64,000 nt of DNA. Source: Druceiella hillmani (lineage: Eukaryota > Arthropoda > Insecta > Lepidoptera > Hepialidae). A program made the translations under genes and the position numbers. Below, piece after piece: positions 48,923-63,340 of the stretch. The stretch covers positions 24,795,501 to 24,859,500 of the forward strand of contig JAYKKI010000005.1 of assembly GCA_039881145.1 (NCBI GenBank), read 5' to 3'. The notes beneath the pieces were generated by a model that was not told where the DNA came from, made no database searches, and saw only the letters and a program-made list of their open reading frames with translations. The stretch's first letter is position 1, and every line of letters starts with the position of its first letter.

Positions 48923-50825
48923 GTTATTTTGATTGATTTTTTTGTATTTATTAAAGATTCTAATGGCCGAATTTCAATAATGCCATACTTTTGAATACCA
49001 TGATTTATATTTGTTTAATATAACTTAATATATGACTAAATAAATTGTTGATACAGTTAAAGGACGTAAAAGAGATTGTTAACCTTCAGAGAGAGAAAAT
49101 GGCTAGTGCATTATTTTTAGATTCGATTACTCTTTACTAGAAGCAAAAGATTAATTTAAAACGTGTATTTATGAGTAAAAAGAAATGCGAGTTGTTTCAT
49201 AAGACGCATTATTTACATATAAATTTTCTGTTATTTACGTTTCTCAATGTTATAAACTTTTATAATAATCAAATATTCTTTATTTAAGTAGCATTAAAAT
49301 CTTAATTGATAAAATGTAACAAACGTAATATTATATAAGTTATTACAGAAAATTAGAGATCGAATTAAAATACTACTTGTACACGGTTTTTTAATAAAGT
49401 TAAAAACGATTGTAGTGAACAGAGTTTAAAAATGAATGAGGAAAATTTGAAAATAGTACTGACCTTACAAGATTGCTTTTTTTGAAATAATTTAAGTTAT
49501 GGGGTAGTTGCATATGGAAATAATAATGTAAAAATATATTTAATGTATGCAGACAATATGGAATGACGTTTACAGGGCTCACTTTGAGCACTTGAATTGT
49601 GATTATTTTGGAAACCATCTTTGCAAACACTCTAATGATAACTATGATTCTCAATTATTTAATTTTTTTTAGTTATATGGTGTCGTATATTTTATATTTA
49701 ATTTCTTAATCTAATTTTAGATTTTATATAATTCACGTAATTAAAATCTCACACTGAAGAACGACTATGATTATTAAAGTTATAGTCTTTGTTCAGAAAA
49801 TCTGAAAAAGAACCTTAATCTGAATATTTATATCTTGACGGCAAGGCTTCATCGTCGAAACGTAAATTGAAATGTCATCTCCGCAAGCTTTAATTTTTCG
49901 AATTTCATCCGTATTTTTTTTCTTTCTCTTCTATTTCAGATATTTTTTTCTTTTACTTCATTTATTTGTATTGTTTTCATTGCTCATTAAAACATTATTA
50001 TTTTATCCTTTTAGCGCCTGCAATATTTTGTAATGTCCTGCGTATATTCATTAATGGAATAAGCAAACATAATTCCAAACTACACAATTTACGTTCAATT
50101 AACTAAAAACGGTTCATCCCGTAATGAAAACAGTATATACATATACCCTAAAGCTAAAGACATTACCAAGTTTTATAAACAAATTGTATTGAGTTTCCCC
50201 CATAATCCATGCAAAGTTACAAGAGATTCCACTTGAACACAAATATTTCTCTTCTATTTACAATGACACGTAAAAAAGTCAACTCCTATCCATATTCCTC
50301 TCTTCATATGTGTAAAATATAAGCAAGCGAATGCTGGATAAAAAAATCATATCCTCGCGTATTTTTCACTGAATGAAGTATTTTATATGGCACTGAACAA
50401 AGTATTTAAAAAAAGAGATACAAAGATAAAAGATTAGGTTAATATTAAATGTATTTCTTTAAGTCTAACAGAAATGTAACGTAAGCTAAAGGACAATAAT
50501 ACTGTCATTACAAATTCTATATACATAAACGTACCTTTATAATAAAACATTTATAATGTTCATCTTGGAAAGAAAATTACGAACGTCATTATTAAAAGCC
50601 ATGCTTTTAAAAATATGGTCACCTTAAGGCAACAATTCCAATCGCTCACCTTATATGTAAATCAGATAAAGTGATTATCGAATGAAATAGTCACACAGCC
50701 TGAAGTATAGTGGCATATGAAGCTTCTGCGCAACCTAACATGAAAAATAAAAACCAAACGAAATGGTTTAATGGAAAGAGAACGTTACTTCAGAGGGTTT
50801 TCTGTGGGTTGTTATTGTAAACGTG

Positions 50826-53225
50826 ACGTCAACAGATATTAAATCCTGATCGTATTTTATGTGTATCTGGTACGAGAATAGAAAGTTTTTTTTGAAATAG
50901 GCTACTCAGCTTCAGACATTAAAAAGCCGTATTGAAACGACATTTTGGTTACGATATTCTTCGTAATAACGATGTTGTCGTTTATTTCTTACCTTTGGCA
51001 GAAATATGAGAATCGTGCGTTTGTTACTAAATTAATTTAAAGCGAGATAAATTAATACCAGATTTTTTGTGAAATGTATTGATTTGTCTATGTTATCAAT
51101 AAGTTCAGCAGCAGCATATAATTTTGAACTCACACTTCGTACCACTGCAGTCCTGGTTTAATTAATTCAAGCGTTGTTATTCTTGACCTACTATACTAAA
51201 CGAATGTGTTAATTCATTGTATACTAACTAATATAATACTAAACGAATGTGTTGAGCAACATAGATTACCTTCCAGGTGTATTTTGGAAAAGAAACCTTT
51301 TTTTATCGGAAAAATCAAATTATCTGGCCGTCTACGATATAAAATTAAAGATTTAAATCAATTCATTAAAGATATTTAAAACGAAAATTCAGTTTAGGTA
51401 TACAATTAGTAAATAAATTATGAAAAAACATGCATTGGAATTATATTAACTCGTAGTAAACATTAAATAAAATTTGTTTTCACAACAGCCAAACTATGAC
51501 ATTTTCTTATTTATTTTTCATTAATAACATTTGGCAAGAATAAATTTAGAGCATCACTCACAACGCTCAAATTAAATGATATGTCGATAAATTATTAATT
51601 AATAGTTCAATAAAGTTTTCTCAGGTTAACTATATTGTTGTTGCTTCTATCTCTTTGAATTTAAGTATTACTTTAAAGTATACTTGAATTCAGCGAGATG
51701 CTAAGATAAAGTAAACTGTTTCGAATTGATTATTTTACCGTTATCCTTATTTTAATTGGATTCACAGTAATTAATGGAAATATATTTTAAATGCACATGT
51801 AGTTACAGGTAAATAAGTTAATTTTGACATTTTTATACTATTCTTTATAATTTAGTTCAAATGAATTTCTTTCTCAATTTACTCAAGCGTTTCAACAAGT
51901 ATGATTTCCAAAAGTATGCGTTTCAACAAGTATGCGTTTCAACAAATAGCGTCTCAACAAGATAAAAATTATCGATTTATATAAATCAATTCAAATAATT
52001 ACTCAAGTTTCATTTCGAGAGTGGAAAATCTTGTAATCATTACTCGGTCTATATTGTCACACTGACAAGTACATTGGCAAGCAATCAGATTATTTACAGT
52101 TTTATAAATTAAAATCTAACAACTCGACGACGCCGTATTGAAAATTTCAATGATGATTCCGCTTCGCTGAAGGCTGATCTAATTTATTTTATGAAATTTA
52201 ATATTAAATTCACTTAATATTTTGGTGCTCTAACGATTCCGATGAGTAAAAATGTTAATAAATTTTATTTAAAATTAAACTTATAATATATATAGGGTTC
52301 AGTATTTTCTTTTTCTTTATTTTCTTCATGTTTATCGATATAAGTCGACGAACTTCATATCCGACGTCTTCACATTTCCGTTAGAAATTGATATTTCTTT
52401 GGACTGAACATAGATTTCAGGAGAAAATTGTAGCGTATTCTTTTATTATTTCCAATTTCAATGAGTATATAACATTATTCATTCTAGGGACGGGAGACAT
52501 ATTTTCAATTTATTTAAACCATTGCTGGTTCATAATAAATTTGAAGGTTGCATGAAACCTAACAAAATGGTAGAAATCTGCACTAAAATTATAAAATGAA
52601 ATGAAATATGAAAAAATATGTCGAGTAAACTTTAAAAAATCAGAAATATTCTGAATATTTTAAAAAGCTTTTCTCGTAATATTCATCTAAGTTAGAAGCA
52701 TTCCTGCAAAATGGCTCGTTTACATCAGAAGTGCGCAAAAAGACTGCGGATAGTACTGAAAATTATGGCAATGATTCCCTCACGATATGTGGTTGTTTCT
52801 TAATTAAAGTTTCTTCTCCGGAATCACATACGAGCTAGGTTGTAAGACATATGTACGTGCGCTGTGTGTTGAGAAGAAATAATTTTATTGAAACAACGAC
52901 AAAACATCATCTTATTAATAATATTTAAAAAATCAATTACTGCGTTAGATGAATAAAAAACAAGATAAATACAATTTTAAGATAACAAATAGTTAAAAAA
53001 AAGGTAAGGTTAGTCGAAATATGTAACCTGAAGTCTAGTATTCGATAGAAATGTTTAATAGAATAATAAACTTACGCGTTACGCGATATATTGAATGAAA
53101 GTTATTCATTTTTTCGCAGTTCAGGTGCACACTAATGTATTTTGTTTGTGATTTCAATAAAACGAAGACATAAAACGTCAACTATTACGCGATGTAGTGT
53201 TTTATATGAGTCATATATTTATCTA

Positions 53226-53230
<5 letters not shown>
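50826..53230. other. AT-rich, minor local repeats only
   Basis: tatactaaacgaatgtgtt occurs twice (about 51,191 and 51,235), and a short gcgtttcaacaagtat reiteration lies at 51,885-51,960. No gene, RNA or transposon recognised. Confidence 0.5.
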
Positions 53231-53272
<42 letters not shown>

Positions 53273-53276
53273 GCAT
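53231..53276. repeat. (TA)n microsatellite
   Basis: TA units with one cat and one gcat interruption. Confidence 0.96.
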
Positions 53277-54335
53277 ATTTGAAGAGGCTGAGCTGAGAAA
53301 ACGCTGACTTATTAGTTTATTCGATTCCTCTTTTTAGGAAATAATACTCGTATCGCACAATATTCAAAACTAAATAAAGGATGCACCGCGTTGCGGCGTA
53401 TTACTTTAAATATTCAGCGCAATGTCAAGCACGCGTAAACTCTTGCTTTGAGGTTGAAATAGTATAATATCGAAATTAGGATGAGATATGAAAAAAATTA
53501 CCGAGTACAATCGCCATACTTAAATACTTAGGATCCATAAAATTTATCTTTTTATACAAATTAAACAAAATCGTTACAGGGCGATTGGATATACTGGATA
53601 TACGATGCAGTGGTGCTGGAATAATTGTCTGTTTACTGTGGTGGATTATTATAGGGAATTAACCCTAATAGCACATCAGACGAATTTCAGAATTTTCATT
53701 CTTTAGATTCCATGTAGTATACTATCTGTTTACAAAACAGAAAATACAACAGAGTACAGAGAGCAAAAATATTTCATGACCTTGGTAGGGGATGGTTACT
53801 TGTTTTGAGATATCTAGTGGCTATTAATATTCAAATTTATTAATATAAGTAAAATTTAGAAATAAGAATCTTTTAAAAACGACGGTAAAAATAATATAAA
53901 ATAATGAAATTCTACTTTTGAAAAGAAGTATTAAGCATAATGTGGAAACTGCCTTGTAAACACGCGCGGTCGCATGTATGTTGAACAAATACGGCATGTT
54001 GACGTGGAGCAATATAGCTGGTATTTTGCTGTTGCAGCGTAGGTAAATTGTGATGATTGATACTTGTCAGGAAAATTTACGTTCATTGACTGAAATTATA
54101 TAATTTGGAAACTTTGGAACATTTCAACAGCAGATTGGTCAAATTTCTCAAGTCATCGTATTATAAACTAATAATCGTTTTTCAGTTAATTTAAATACTA
54201 ATTCTGGGTCCGGCAACAACATTTTAGATTTAATTTATTTTTAGGTACATACATACGTAAGTAACTATCGATGCATGCTTTTAAAGGCTTATAAAATCTG
54301 AAGGTTTTTCATTGGATATTGCTCAGAGATCCATA
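53277..54335. other. AT-rich, nothing recognised
   Basis: A short GC-richer word, gcaccgcgttgcggcg, lies near 53,384. No supported feature. Confidence 0.45.
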
Positions 54336-54432
54336 GATAGTTTCTATATATTCCTTATTATAATAGGAATTGTTCAATCACCGGATAGTTCCTATATATT
54401 TCCTTACTATAATTGAAATTGTTCAATCACCA
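54336..54432. repeat. 48-bp tandem duplication
   Basis: gatagtttctatatattcc and gatagttcctatatatttcc start at 54,336 and 54,384. Both units run to ttgttcaatcacc. A few substitutions separate the units, so it is an old duplication. Confidence 0.9.
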
Positions 54433-57029
54433 CCAGTTATGAGGAGTTTGAATCAGTTATTACGAAGCACGTTTTTTTATCAATGATTAGTTTTGAAACA
54501 TTATTAAATAACATTTTATTGAAAGTTTTGTGTAGCTTTACTCCAGATCGCTTATTTCATTTTGTTTATAAGAATAGAAGAAAAGACAGCGGACAATAAA
54601 TCACTTGTATACATTTTAAAAAATCCAACATCCAAGCAGGTATGTTTTTATAATTTAATATTTGAATGTGTAATGAAAAGTTTCATTAGGTATATTTATA
54701 TAAAAAAATCAAGCATTATAATTAAATGAAATAATATCTGTGAACATTAATGATTACTTGCGAAAACCAAAAAGGCGTGTATCGTTTTTGTTATAATGTG
54801 GGTATTTAATAAATTATTTATACGTTGTAATATATCTATTAAACTATAATGATTGAAATCATAAAAATTAGTACTATAGTTAAAAAAATAAACATTAACG
54901 TATATAATAAATGTAGGCATAATTCTAATTGGTTATCGCATCCTTTTCTGAATTAGATTAAAACTTTATTAACTGTATGGGGCAATTAATGCAAAAATAT
55001 GGGTAGGGGTTCACTTCGGTTATATGTGAGATTTTTAAACCAGGTCAAGGTTTTGGGTCTGTTGTGTGAAAAATATTAATAGACAATATATATAAATATT
55101 AATAGACAAAAAAGTTTTTAAGTTGTATATGATTTCGATTCTGTTATAACTTGTTTATTATGTTTAACACTATTTTGCATTCCTTCCAAAATTACGTTAT
55201 GCAATATGGCTGGATATAGAATATTGAACCAAATAATGCAATATAAATGTTAATTAACCTATCATTTACGACTGAACTGCGCTCGGTAATCTGATCGCAC
55301 GACCGACTGCATCTCAGAGTTGCAATGACCTTGGTTGTAGTTAGCGCGTGGGGGCACTCAACGTAAGCAGCGGTTGTCAATAGTGAGAAACTGTATGAAT
55401 AGGGTCAATGAACTTGATATCGATTTCGAATCAACTAACTTTGTTTTGCTGGAATCGCTTTTGTTGCTTTTGAAGCAAAATCAGTCTTTTGATTGAGTAA
55501 TCTATTTTTTTCACGATATCTATCATGTTAATATATAAGCAGCGATTGTTTATTATTATGTGCACCATTATGATTATGTAATATTTAGTACAACTTTTAA
55601 AGTTATTCATCATAAACCAATCTCAGCCTATCTTCGCTCAAAGTTTGGTTTTTCAAAATGATAAAAAATATTGCTAAACTTATTGCTGCACAAATTTCAG
55701 AAAAACCTTTTTCGAATATATCAATGTATTTGAAAAGATTTCATCTAATGATAAACATAAGAACAGAGGCCAAAACTTTTGATTACAATTGGTGATATAA
55801 TTACAATTCAAGTATGTTAATTACAGTAATAAAAATATTATTTATAAAAAGTTAATTCTTCAATTAATTTCACATCCATAAATAAAGATATGTATGCAAA
55901 AAGTCACCTATGGTATTATTTTACAAAAACTTTATCATCAAAGTGACATTGAAATATTAGGATATTGAATATTGATCAGGATATTGAAATATTAGCATAT
56001 CCGGTGAAGAATTTAAATATAATCAATCAAGTGCGTGTAGGAACAAGATGTTAGGGTTTGGTAGTCCGTCCGTTGACGTTATTGACGTAAGTTCACTGAA
56101 ATTACTTCAGTTGAAAGTACTGATGAAACCCTAGTACCAATTTTTAAAAAAAAATAACCGTTCATTTAAACAATTTCATATCGCACAGCGTTTTGAAGTC
56201 TATTTTTTGAAAATAGGGTTCAAAATGGATAACGTTTTATGGTATCTGTTTTAAGGTTCCTAACTCCATTCGTTAGTCAGCCATAATCGTTTTTTTTAAA
56301 TCGTATGACGTAGAAATTTCACCCTAACAGATTTCTGTGCGCCCTGGTAATAAAGAATATAAACTCACATATTCCCCTATACTTAAAATGATTTACATTT
56401 TCAAAACTTCATGTAAGATAGTTCTAAAGAAATTATTGAAAATATCTCTTCGATTCTACTAAAAGCGAAAATAAAAAAAAAACATTGTTGATAACCAAAA
56501 TTGTGAATAAAAATATAATTTTCTATGTTAACTTAAATATTGGTGGAAAAGAAATAATTTGAGACATGATATTGCCAAACATGCTTTTTATACGTATAAT
56601 GGAGGTTTATTAAAATGCCTCGATTTTTAGTTGATCAGAACAAATCGGTCTAAATGTTAACTGCCGCCAATTGGTGTTTCAGTATCAGAAAGAAATTTGT
56701 CTACTTTTCAAATTCTCAGCCGGAAAATCATCGACTGGCGCGATTTAGCAATTAAATAATTAACCACATTGGTTTAAAATGGCCAGTCGATGAATGTTAT
56801 GTTAGCACTTCGTTAGCGAGGAAAATATTTCGTTAGAGTATATCACATAGCATCTGTCACTATCTAGGAGGATATAAAAATAATCTTTGTGCATGTATCT
56901 TTATTTCCATATGCATCAAATACATAAATAAATATAAAATCACATTATTTAATTAGTTTCTCTCATGCCCTGGAACATCGAATTGCAGCGAGAATGGCAT
57001 TACATGACTTAGTGGTTAAGAAAAAAAAA
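54433..57029. other. AT-rich stretch with a GC-rich block and a spaced inverted repeat
   Basis: About 55,285-55,365 is the partner of the block at 1,865-1,945, including tgaccttggttgtagtt. catcgactggc (56,729-56,739) and gccagtcgatg (56,782-56,792) are exact inverted repeats 42 bp apart, of unknown origin. No coding signal. Confidence 0.5.
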
Positions 57030-57231
<202 letters not shown>

Positions 57232-57258
57232 GTTCATCTGAATGTCATTGGTGTTTTA

Positions 57259-57495
57259 CTTGTCAATATCTCGTATAAAAATACGAGATATTGACAAGGT
57301 TTCTTAATTTTTTGTTTGTAACAGTTGAACTTCAAAAAATACGAGATATTGACAAGGTTTCTTAATTTTTTGTTTGTAACAGTTGAACTTCAAAAAATAC
57401 GAGATATTGACAAGGTTTCTTAATTTTTTGTTTGTAACAGTTGAACTTCAAAAAATACGAGATATTGACAAGCTTTCTTAATTTTTTGTTTGTTT
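57259..57495. repeat. Hairpin plus 58-bp minisatellite, 3.7 units
   Basis: Units start at 57,281, 57,339, 57,397 and 57,455, exactly 58 bp apart and almost identical: atacgagatattgacaagg, tttcttaattttttgtttg, taacagttgaacttcaaaa. The fourth is cut at tttgttt and is followed by acaggccag. Upstream, cttgtcaatatctcgtat (57,259-57,276) is the exact complement of the unit start, with a 4-nt loop, forming an 18-bp stem. Confidence 0.95.
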
Positions 57496-58684
57496 ACAGG
57501 CCAGTAAGAAATCGTAGAAAATTTAATATCGAAATACGTGGATTTAGGTTGTGCTTAATTTTTTAGGACTTTCCAATGGGATATATTTTGCAGCATCTTA
57601 TTCGAATTAATGCAGCAAATTTTAACAATATTTGATCTTCTTGAAAAAGAGTTATGAATAAATATGTAATATGTTTCTGTCCTTTTCATTAAACTTGAAG
57701 TATCTCATACAAACATTATACGAAGATTATTAATGAAGATTATTTCTCACAAGATCGAATCTGGCAGTAGTATAAAATTGTTTATTGTGGTAACCATTTA
57801 TATTGCAGGATTTGTAAAAATATTAGAATGAAATATAACTTCAACATGAATGATGAATGAAGTTTGTTGTTTAAAAATTTAGTTGGGCGTTTTAGAAATA
57901 AAATCGATTAATCGATTTTTTGGCCTAACCAAATATTTGACGAAAGAATGTATTAATCAGTTTTATTTCTTGTTGTAACAAGAAATTTAACTCGTTAATT
58001 TCTAAATGTAGTTTAAAAATTTGTTTTGATGTTTATATCGAATAAATATAGTCACATGCCTGCTCAATTTTTAATACCAAATTAAATGTTTAAGTACAAA
58101 TTAAAGATAATACCATTGAACAATATTTACAAACTTAGGTAAGATAGAGATCTACGATCTAAGTTTCGGTCTAAATGGGCCATTCAAATATTTGATTTAA
58201 TTTCATTTTATTTGCCTCACCTATGCTTGTAAACGATTGATTTTTAATTACTTTTGTTATCATAACACAATGAACCTTGCAAAAATTACTAATATATTTT
58301 TTTAAACCAGTCATTTTTCTTTAAGCCAGTTACATTTTTTGTAATTTACAATTTCTCTACAAATTTATAACTTAAGTAAAATTTATTCAAGAGATTGAGT
58401 TGATTTTAAAAGCGTTTAATTTTAAAAACAAAAGCAGTGTTTTAATTCATAAAGTAAGTAATTTTTCGAATACGTTAATTTTGTTAATCGTTGTGTATGG
58501 TTGATTATTTACAAATCGATATCAGTATTTGATTGAAAATCAGTATTGGAAAACATAATCAGTATCTGAATTTCCAAAAAACTAACTTTTCGTATACGTT
58601 AATTTTGTTACATGTTAACTGTTCTTTGGTTGATTTGCGATTTATTACAACGCGTAATTGATAGCTTCATCTCCACACATTTCA
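57496..58684. other. AT-rich, nothing recognised
   Basis: A small repeat, cg(a/t)atacgttaattttgtta, occurs near 58,468 and 58,591. No supported gene. Confidence 0.5.
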
Positions 58685-58764
58685 CACACACACACACACA
58701 CGCTCGCACATACACATACACACACATACGCCACACACACACACATACGCACGCACACACACAC

Positions 58765-58798
<34 letters not shown>
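58685..58798. repeat. (CA)n-(TA)n compound microsatellite
   Basis: CA units with gct, tac and cgc interruptions, then pure TA from about 58,769. Same CA-then-TA order as at 19.63 and 38.62 kb. Confidence 0.97.
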
Positions 58799-58801
<3 letters not shown>

Positions 58802-59191
58802 AATGTAATTTAACTATGTTTAATTTCATTTATGAAACACAATCGGAGACTTAATTTACACTAGTCTTAAAAGCTGTCTGAATAATACAAATAACATCAA
58901 GGGGATTTTGCGTAGTTGGTAGATAAATACATAAATACATTACAACATAACATTCGCTTTATTATGCCTTTATGGGACTTCTTGTCTACGTTTTCGCAAT
59001 TGGCCATGTCCAGCATGATTTTAAAAAAATGAATTAATTAGTCTTGCGATGTATGAAGATAGTAAAGAGGTTTACTTAGTGAAAAGAAATACTTCGTTTA
59101 CAATACCAGTTAATTGAATCATATATATGTATTTTTAATAACTTAATTTTTTTTTATTATGCTGTACAATTCACTTGGTAAAAAATACGTT

Positions 59192-59282
<91 letters not shown>

Positions 59283-60044
59283 AATATATACATATATATA
59301 TATATATATTTTTTCTTTTTTTTATTTATTTTTTTTTCTTGCATATGATGTTACAACAAATAAAAAAGTATGGGTGCAGCTTGTTAGGAAGTTTTATGAA
59401 TTTTATAATTTAAACCTATATGGTTTTTCTAATCACACCACTATATTTTGAAAAAAAAAACAACATGTAAATAACACGACCATGGATTCGCATTATTTGA
59501 GTATTATAACCAAGAACGAAGTTTAAAAAAGTTACTTCTCAATACACTTCTCTTATTTATACACAAATACGTTCTAGTATGTTCATCTCTTACTAATCTT
59601 TTACAGTACAGAAGCAAATTTTTGATTATTTTAGTCTTCAGTTTTGTCAGTTTCATTAGTTTCTGGTTATTAAATCAAATGAATGAAAATTGAATGAAAA
59701 ATTTTACATTTGCTATAGTTATATGGAAATTTAACATTGCATTATCAAAAATTGAAGAGACATTGTCAAACCTTCGAATTAATATAAATAATTGATTTCA
59801 GGTGCAATGCTACATTAATAACATTTTTATATAATGATTCAAGGACTATTCATAATATTTGGCATAAAATGTGAGTTTAAAATATGCGTTATGCTTGCAA
59901 ATAAGTATACGTACACAATCATTTGCTTTTCTTAAATCGTCATATATAAATCGAAATAAGGCTTGGACAAGTTTTCTTCGAACAAAATTTTACATAATCT
60001 TGATGGGTTTCCATTGTAGCTGAGAATAATATAAAAATAGCAGA
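58799..60044. other. AT-rich stretch with a (TA)n array
   Basis: (TA)n lies at 59,194-59,308 with ataaata and gtatataaa interruptions, followed by a T-rich run to about 59,340. Otherwise nothing recognised. Confidence 0.6.
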
Positions 60045-60448
60045 ATCGTTAAACTTATTCTCTAATTGCATTGGAATATCTACCAACATCACAAAACCGT
60101 TTATTATAACAACGAAACCTTGTCTGATAAGAAGCGAACATATTTTTGATAAAGTATTCGAAAATTATTTACCATAAAACCTAGTATCGGAAAATTTCCT
60201 TCATTGGAAAAGGTGAAAAGTTGTAGTCTTTGAGAGCCGGCGGTTATTAATCGGAAAGGTTCTTAATGTTTTTAACCTTTTAGTCTTTAGGCGAATATTC
60301 TTGTAAAACATTACTGCACTAACTAAAACAGGCACTAACTATTTTAGATAATTTTTCTAGGTTGATTGTAATAAGACTCGAAGAAAGTACAAGTTATTTA
60401 TTTTAAAGTAAAGTAATTTTTATGACACACCTTATTTCATATTTGACT

Positions 60449-60482
60449 CGCGGCCGGAAACCTACCGGCCGGAAACCGGTTC
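60449..60482. repeat. GC-rich direct and inverted repeat
   Basis: cggccggaaacc occurs twice (ta between the copies), followed by ggtt, giving overlapping direct repeats and an aaccggtt palindrome. Very GC-rich against its surroundings. The left copy has no equivalent that I can see. Confidence 0.7.
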
Positions 60483-61734
60483 AATTTGGACTTCTTCAGT
60501 TAAATGTAGTTTAAGATATCTTACTTAATAAAAGTTAGAATGCAAGTTCATTCACCCTAGCACAAAGACCAACAATTAATGCCAAAAGTAATCGAGACCT
60601 TGTGAATAAAAAACATAATGTATGCAGATGGGTGACCGACCGCACAATTATTGACGGCATTTAATAAGTTGCATCGAACAAAACGCGTAATAATAGGAAT
60701 ATAAGTAACTTCCATAACAATATCTACATTTCCAAATAACCTTTTTCATGAATTAATATTTTTATGTTTCATTTAAATAGAGTTTTAATAAAAAGTACGC
60801 TAATCATTTTTTAGCAATCTTTTCTCGATTTTTAAGTTATATTAAACGTTATTTTATTATGTAAGTACCACTTATTATATTAAACATAACGTTTTTATAA
60901 CAATGGCGTTTTTTATATTAAAACTAGAGAGTAATAATATGAACATGAAATAATTTTAACGATTGCCTGATTTTTGTTCCGTTACAAACTTTTCTACCTA
61001 TCGATATACGTAAATTCATTCTATTATTTTAGCATATATGCCTAAATGCAACGAATTCTCAAGTACAAATAAACCGGCCAAGTGAGCATTGAGACTGGAT
61101 AAAATAGAGTTTCTAAGTTATAAGTTAATGATTTTACACATTCTCACTTGAAAAAGAAGACTATAAAGTAGTATACCTCCACTTTGAAGCTTAATATTTT
61201 TGTAAATGGAGCTTAAATATTAAGAAAAGAAATGGTGAATAAATCTTTATATAATTTTAAATATAGAAATTTAATATGGACATGATTGGATATAATATTC
61301 TGCAAGTAAGAGAATATTTGCAAGTAGTCCTACACTTATTACATTTTGTCCACGTGAGTAATTTACTTAAAGTGATACTGGACGCATTGCCCTATTTATA
61401 TTCCTTTGAATCGCTACTTAAGAGTCAATGTTCTGAAATATTTGGATGTATCAGATTGGCTAAAAATAATGTTTTTAATATTTTTAACTTATGTATACAT
61501 TCATTGTTTGTTAATATTTCTTTTCTTGTTATTATTTGATATGTAATTTTGAAATAATTGGCTTACGTATTAACAATAAGCTGTAAATTAAGCAAAAATT
61601 TTAATAAATGAATAAATAAAAAATATAAAAAATACCGAACCAAACGTCTTTGATGTGTGTGAAAAAAATTGTTCTCACTTAAGTGCATAGGTGGACTTTA
61701 AGATTTCATCATATTTAATTTGAGATTGTGTTAC

Positions 61735-61870
61735 CTATATAAAGTACCAACAAGGCTATGATAGGCAGAGATGGACAGATAGATGAACGGATATGACGGA
61801 TAAATATCGCCCAAGTGAGGTTCAGAATACGCATAATGTAGGGTTCCATAGTTGTCAATATCCCTTGAAA
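61735..61870. repeat. Common lepidopteran repeat, decayed
   Basis: gcagagatggacagatagat, gaacggatatgacgg, gtagggttccatagttg. Overlaps the duplication block that matches 6.15 kb. Confidence 0.45.
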
Positions 61871-62149
61871 CAGTTGATGCAGGGTAACCAAAATAATATT
61901 CTTGAAAATTGTAATCAAAAACTATCCACAATTTTTCCACGTTTTTCAAACACACGGTTTAAAAAGTAGAGACGGAACGTTTACATCACGACGTTTATGT
62001 TATTTGGGGGGAGGGGGGGTAATAATTCCCAAAATGGCTCAAAAAGGGAAAATGGAACCCTAATTTTACTTTGAAATATTTATTTTATGGTATTCTACTC
62101 GATACAGTTTAATTAATTAAATATTTTTTCTTATAAAAATTACGCATCC

Positions 62150-62300
62150 TTGTTATATAGTTACGGCTTCACAGTTGACATGTCTACAAACTATGGAAAC
62201 TGTGACAGGATGGATGGACGGATATGATGAACATGAATGGACGGACGGATATGATGAAATAATTATAGTTTGTTTTTTACTAGCAAACCTAGAAAACAAT
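62150..62300. repeat. Common lepidopteran repeat with local reiteration
   Basis: aaactatggaaactgtgaca, ggatggatggacggatatga, then a second gaatggacggacggatatga 27-30 bp later. A related aaaagggaaaatggaaccct segment lies at 62,042-62,062. Confidence 0.55.
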
Positions 62301-63340
62301 AAAAAGTGACGCACATCCGCGTATTTTGGTTCCTTTTTGTATATGAAACACTTAGCATATATGTACTTAGTTATGTAGGTCCATAAGCGTGTTAATCGTA
62401 GTAAAAAAAACTAATTTACAATTATTTTAAAACTGAATAAAAAGAGATTGTACATGTATAGCTCTTCCTCATTTTTCATCCGACAAAACATTAGGAACAA
62501 AGTAAATTTTCGCTTAAATTTTTTTAATGAAAATAGCAATATTTTTTAAAATTTTAATAGCATTTTTTATCGTGTATAAAGAATGGATATAATAAAACAG
62601 TATAACATATTTTAAACTTTTTTATTTTCTTACTTTATATATAAATTGATGAAACTAAAACATATAAATTTGAAAATTCCTAATGCTAAACCAAAGGATA
62701 AGTGTTTCAAAAACTTTTTTTAATACTGTTTCATGACACGCTATATTTGAGAAACCTTCTACGAGATCAGACAATTGTGTCAAATGATGGTTAGATTTGC
62801 AACATTCATTTTAGTGACATTTTCAATTTATTGTACCAGTAAACCAGAAAATATTTTTCTAATATAAGTAAAACGACGTACACTTGATTGGGGTGCGAAT
62901 GATTGCAACATTAGTTTACAGAATTATTTCTTTTTGTATATTTTTCCAAAAGAACATAAGCTACGACACATAAATAAAAATAAACAAAATGCCAAAATAT
63001 TGATAAACCTTTCAATCGATCAACTGCAATAACGAGGAGAAGCTCCACTCGTAAAAGAATGAGATAATTGAATAAAGTTCAAGCCACGCGTACATCACCA
63101 GACGCGATAATGGTTGACACAATCAAGAGACTACTCGTGATATTAAATATGCCACGAAATAATATTAAACAAAAACAATTTTCTAACAGCTGGTTCGTAA
63201 TGAACTTAAGCATTTTCATTCATTACAGACCTCGGAGTGCACCAAAAACATGAGTCTCCGAACGCTGCCGCCTTTGTGACGATAAAGACTTGACGCACAA
63301 CAGGTGGAATACGTTTTTTTATGTATATTTAGTTAATGGA

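Larger units (their letters stand above)
47640..50825. repeat. Duplication copy C
   Basis: Direct-repeat partner of copy B, about 4.5 kb downstream. It lacks the Penelope-like palindrome and the 38-bp inverted repeat found in B, but carries a deleted DDE transposon (48,415-48,922) absent from B. The loose matches agggttttctgtggg / tttttgtgtgg suggest that homology continues to about 50,825. Confidence 0.85.
60045..63340. repeat. Segmental duplication, right copy (compressed)
   Basis: Four blocks match the left end in the same order: 60,045-60,315 to 125-365; 60,537-60,960 to 2,850-2,885 then 5,476-5,900; 61,810-61,920 to 6,150-6,270; 62,700-63,330 to 10,850-11,550. The total span is 3.3 kb here against 11.4 kb on the left, mainly because the Transib insert, the Penelope-like copy, the GC island and two (TA)n arrays are absent. 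No conserved open frame. Confidence 0.78.

Noticed and set aside
57281..57495. CRISPR-like array
   Set aside because: The 58-bp units repeat without spacers, and the DNA is eukaryotic; a plain minisatellite.
61276..61539. 87-codon gene in the right duplication copy
   Set aside because: No homologous frame in the left copy and no recognised family; likely chance.
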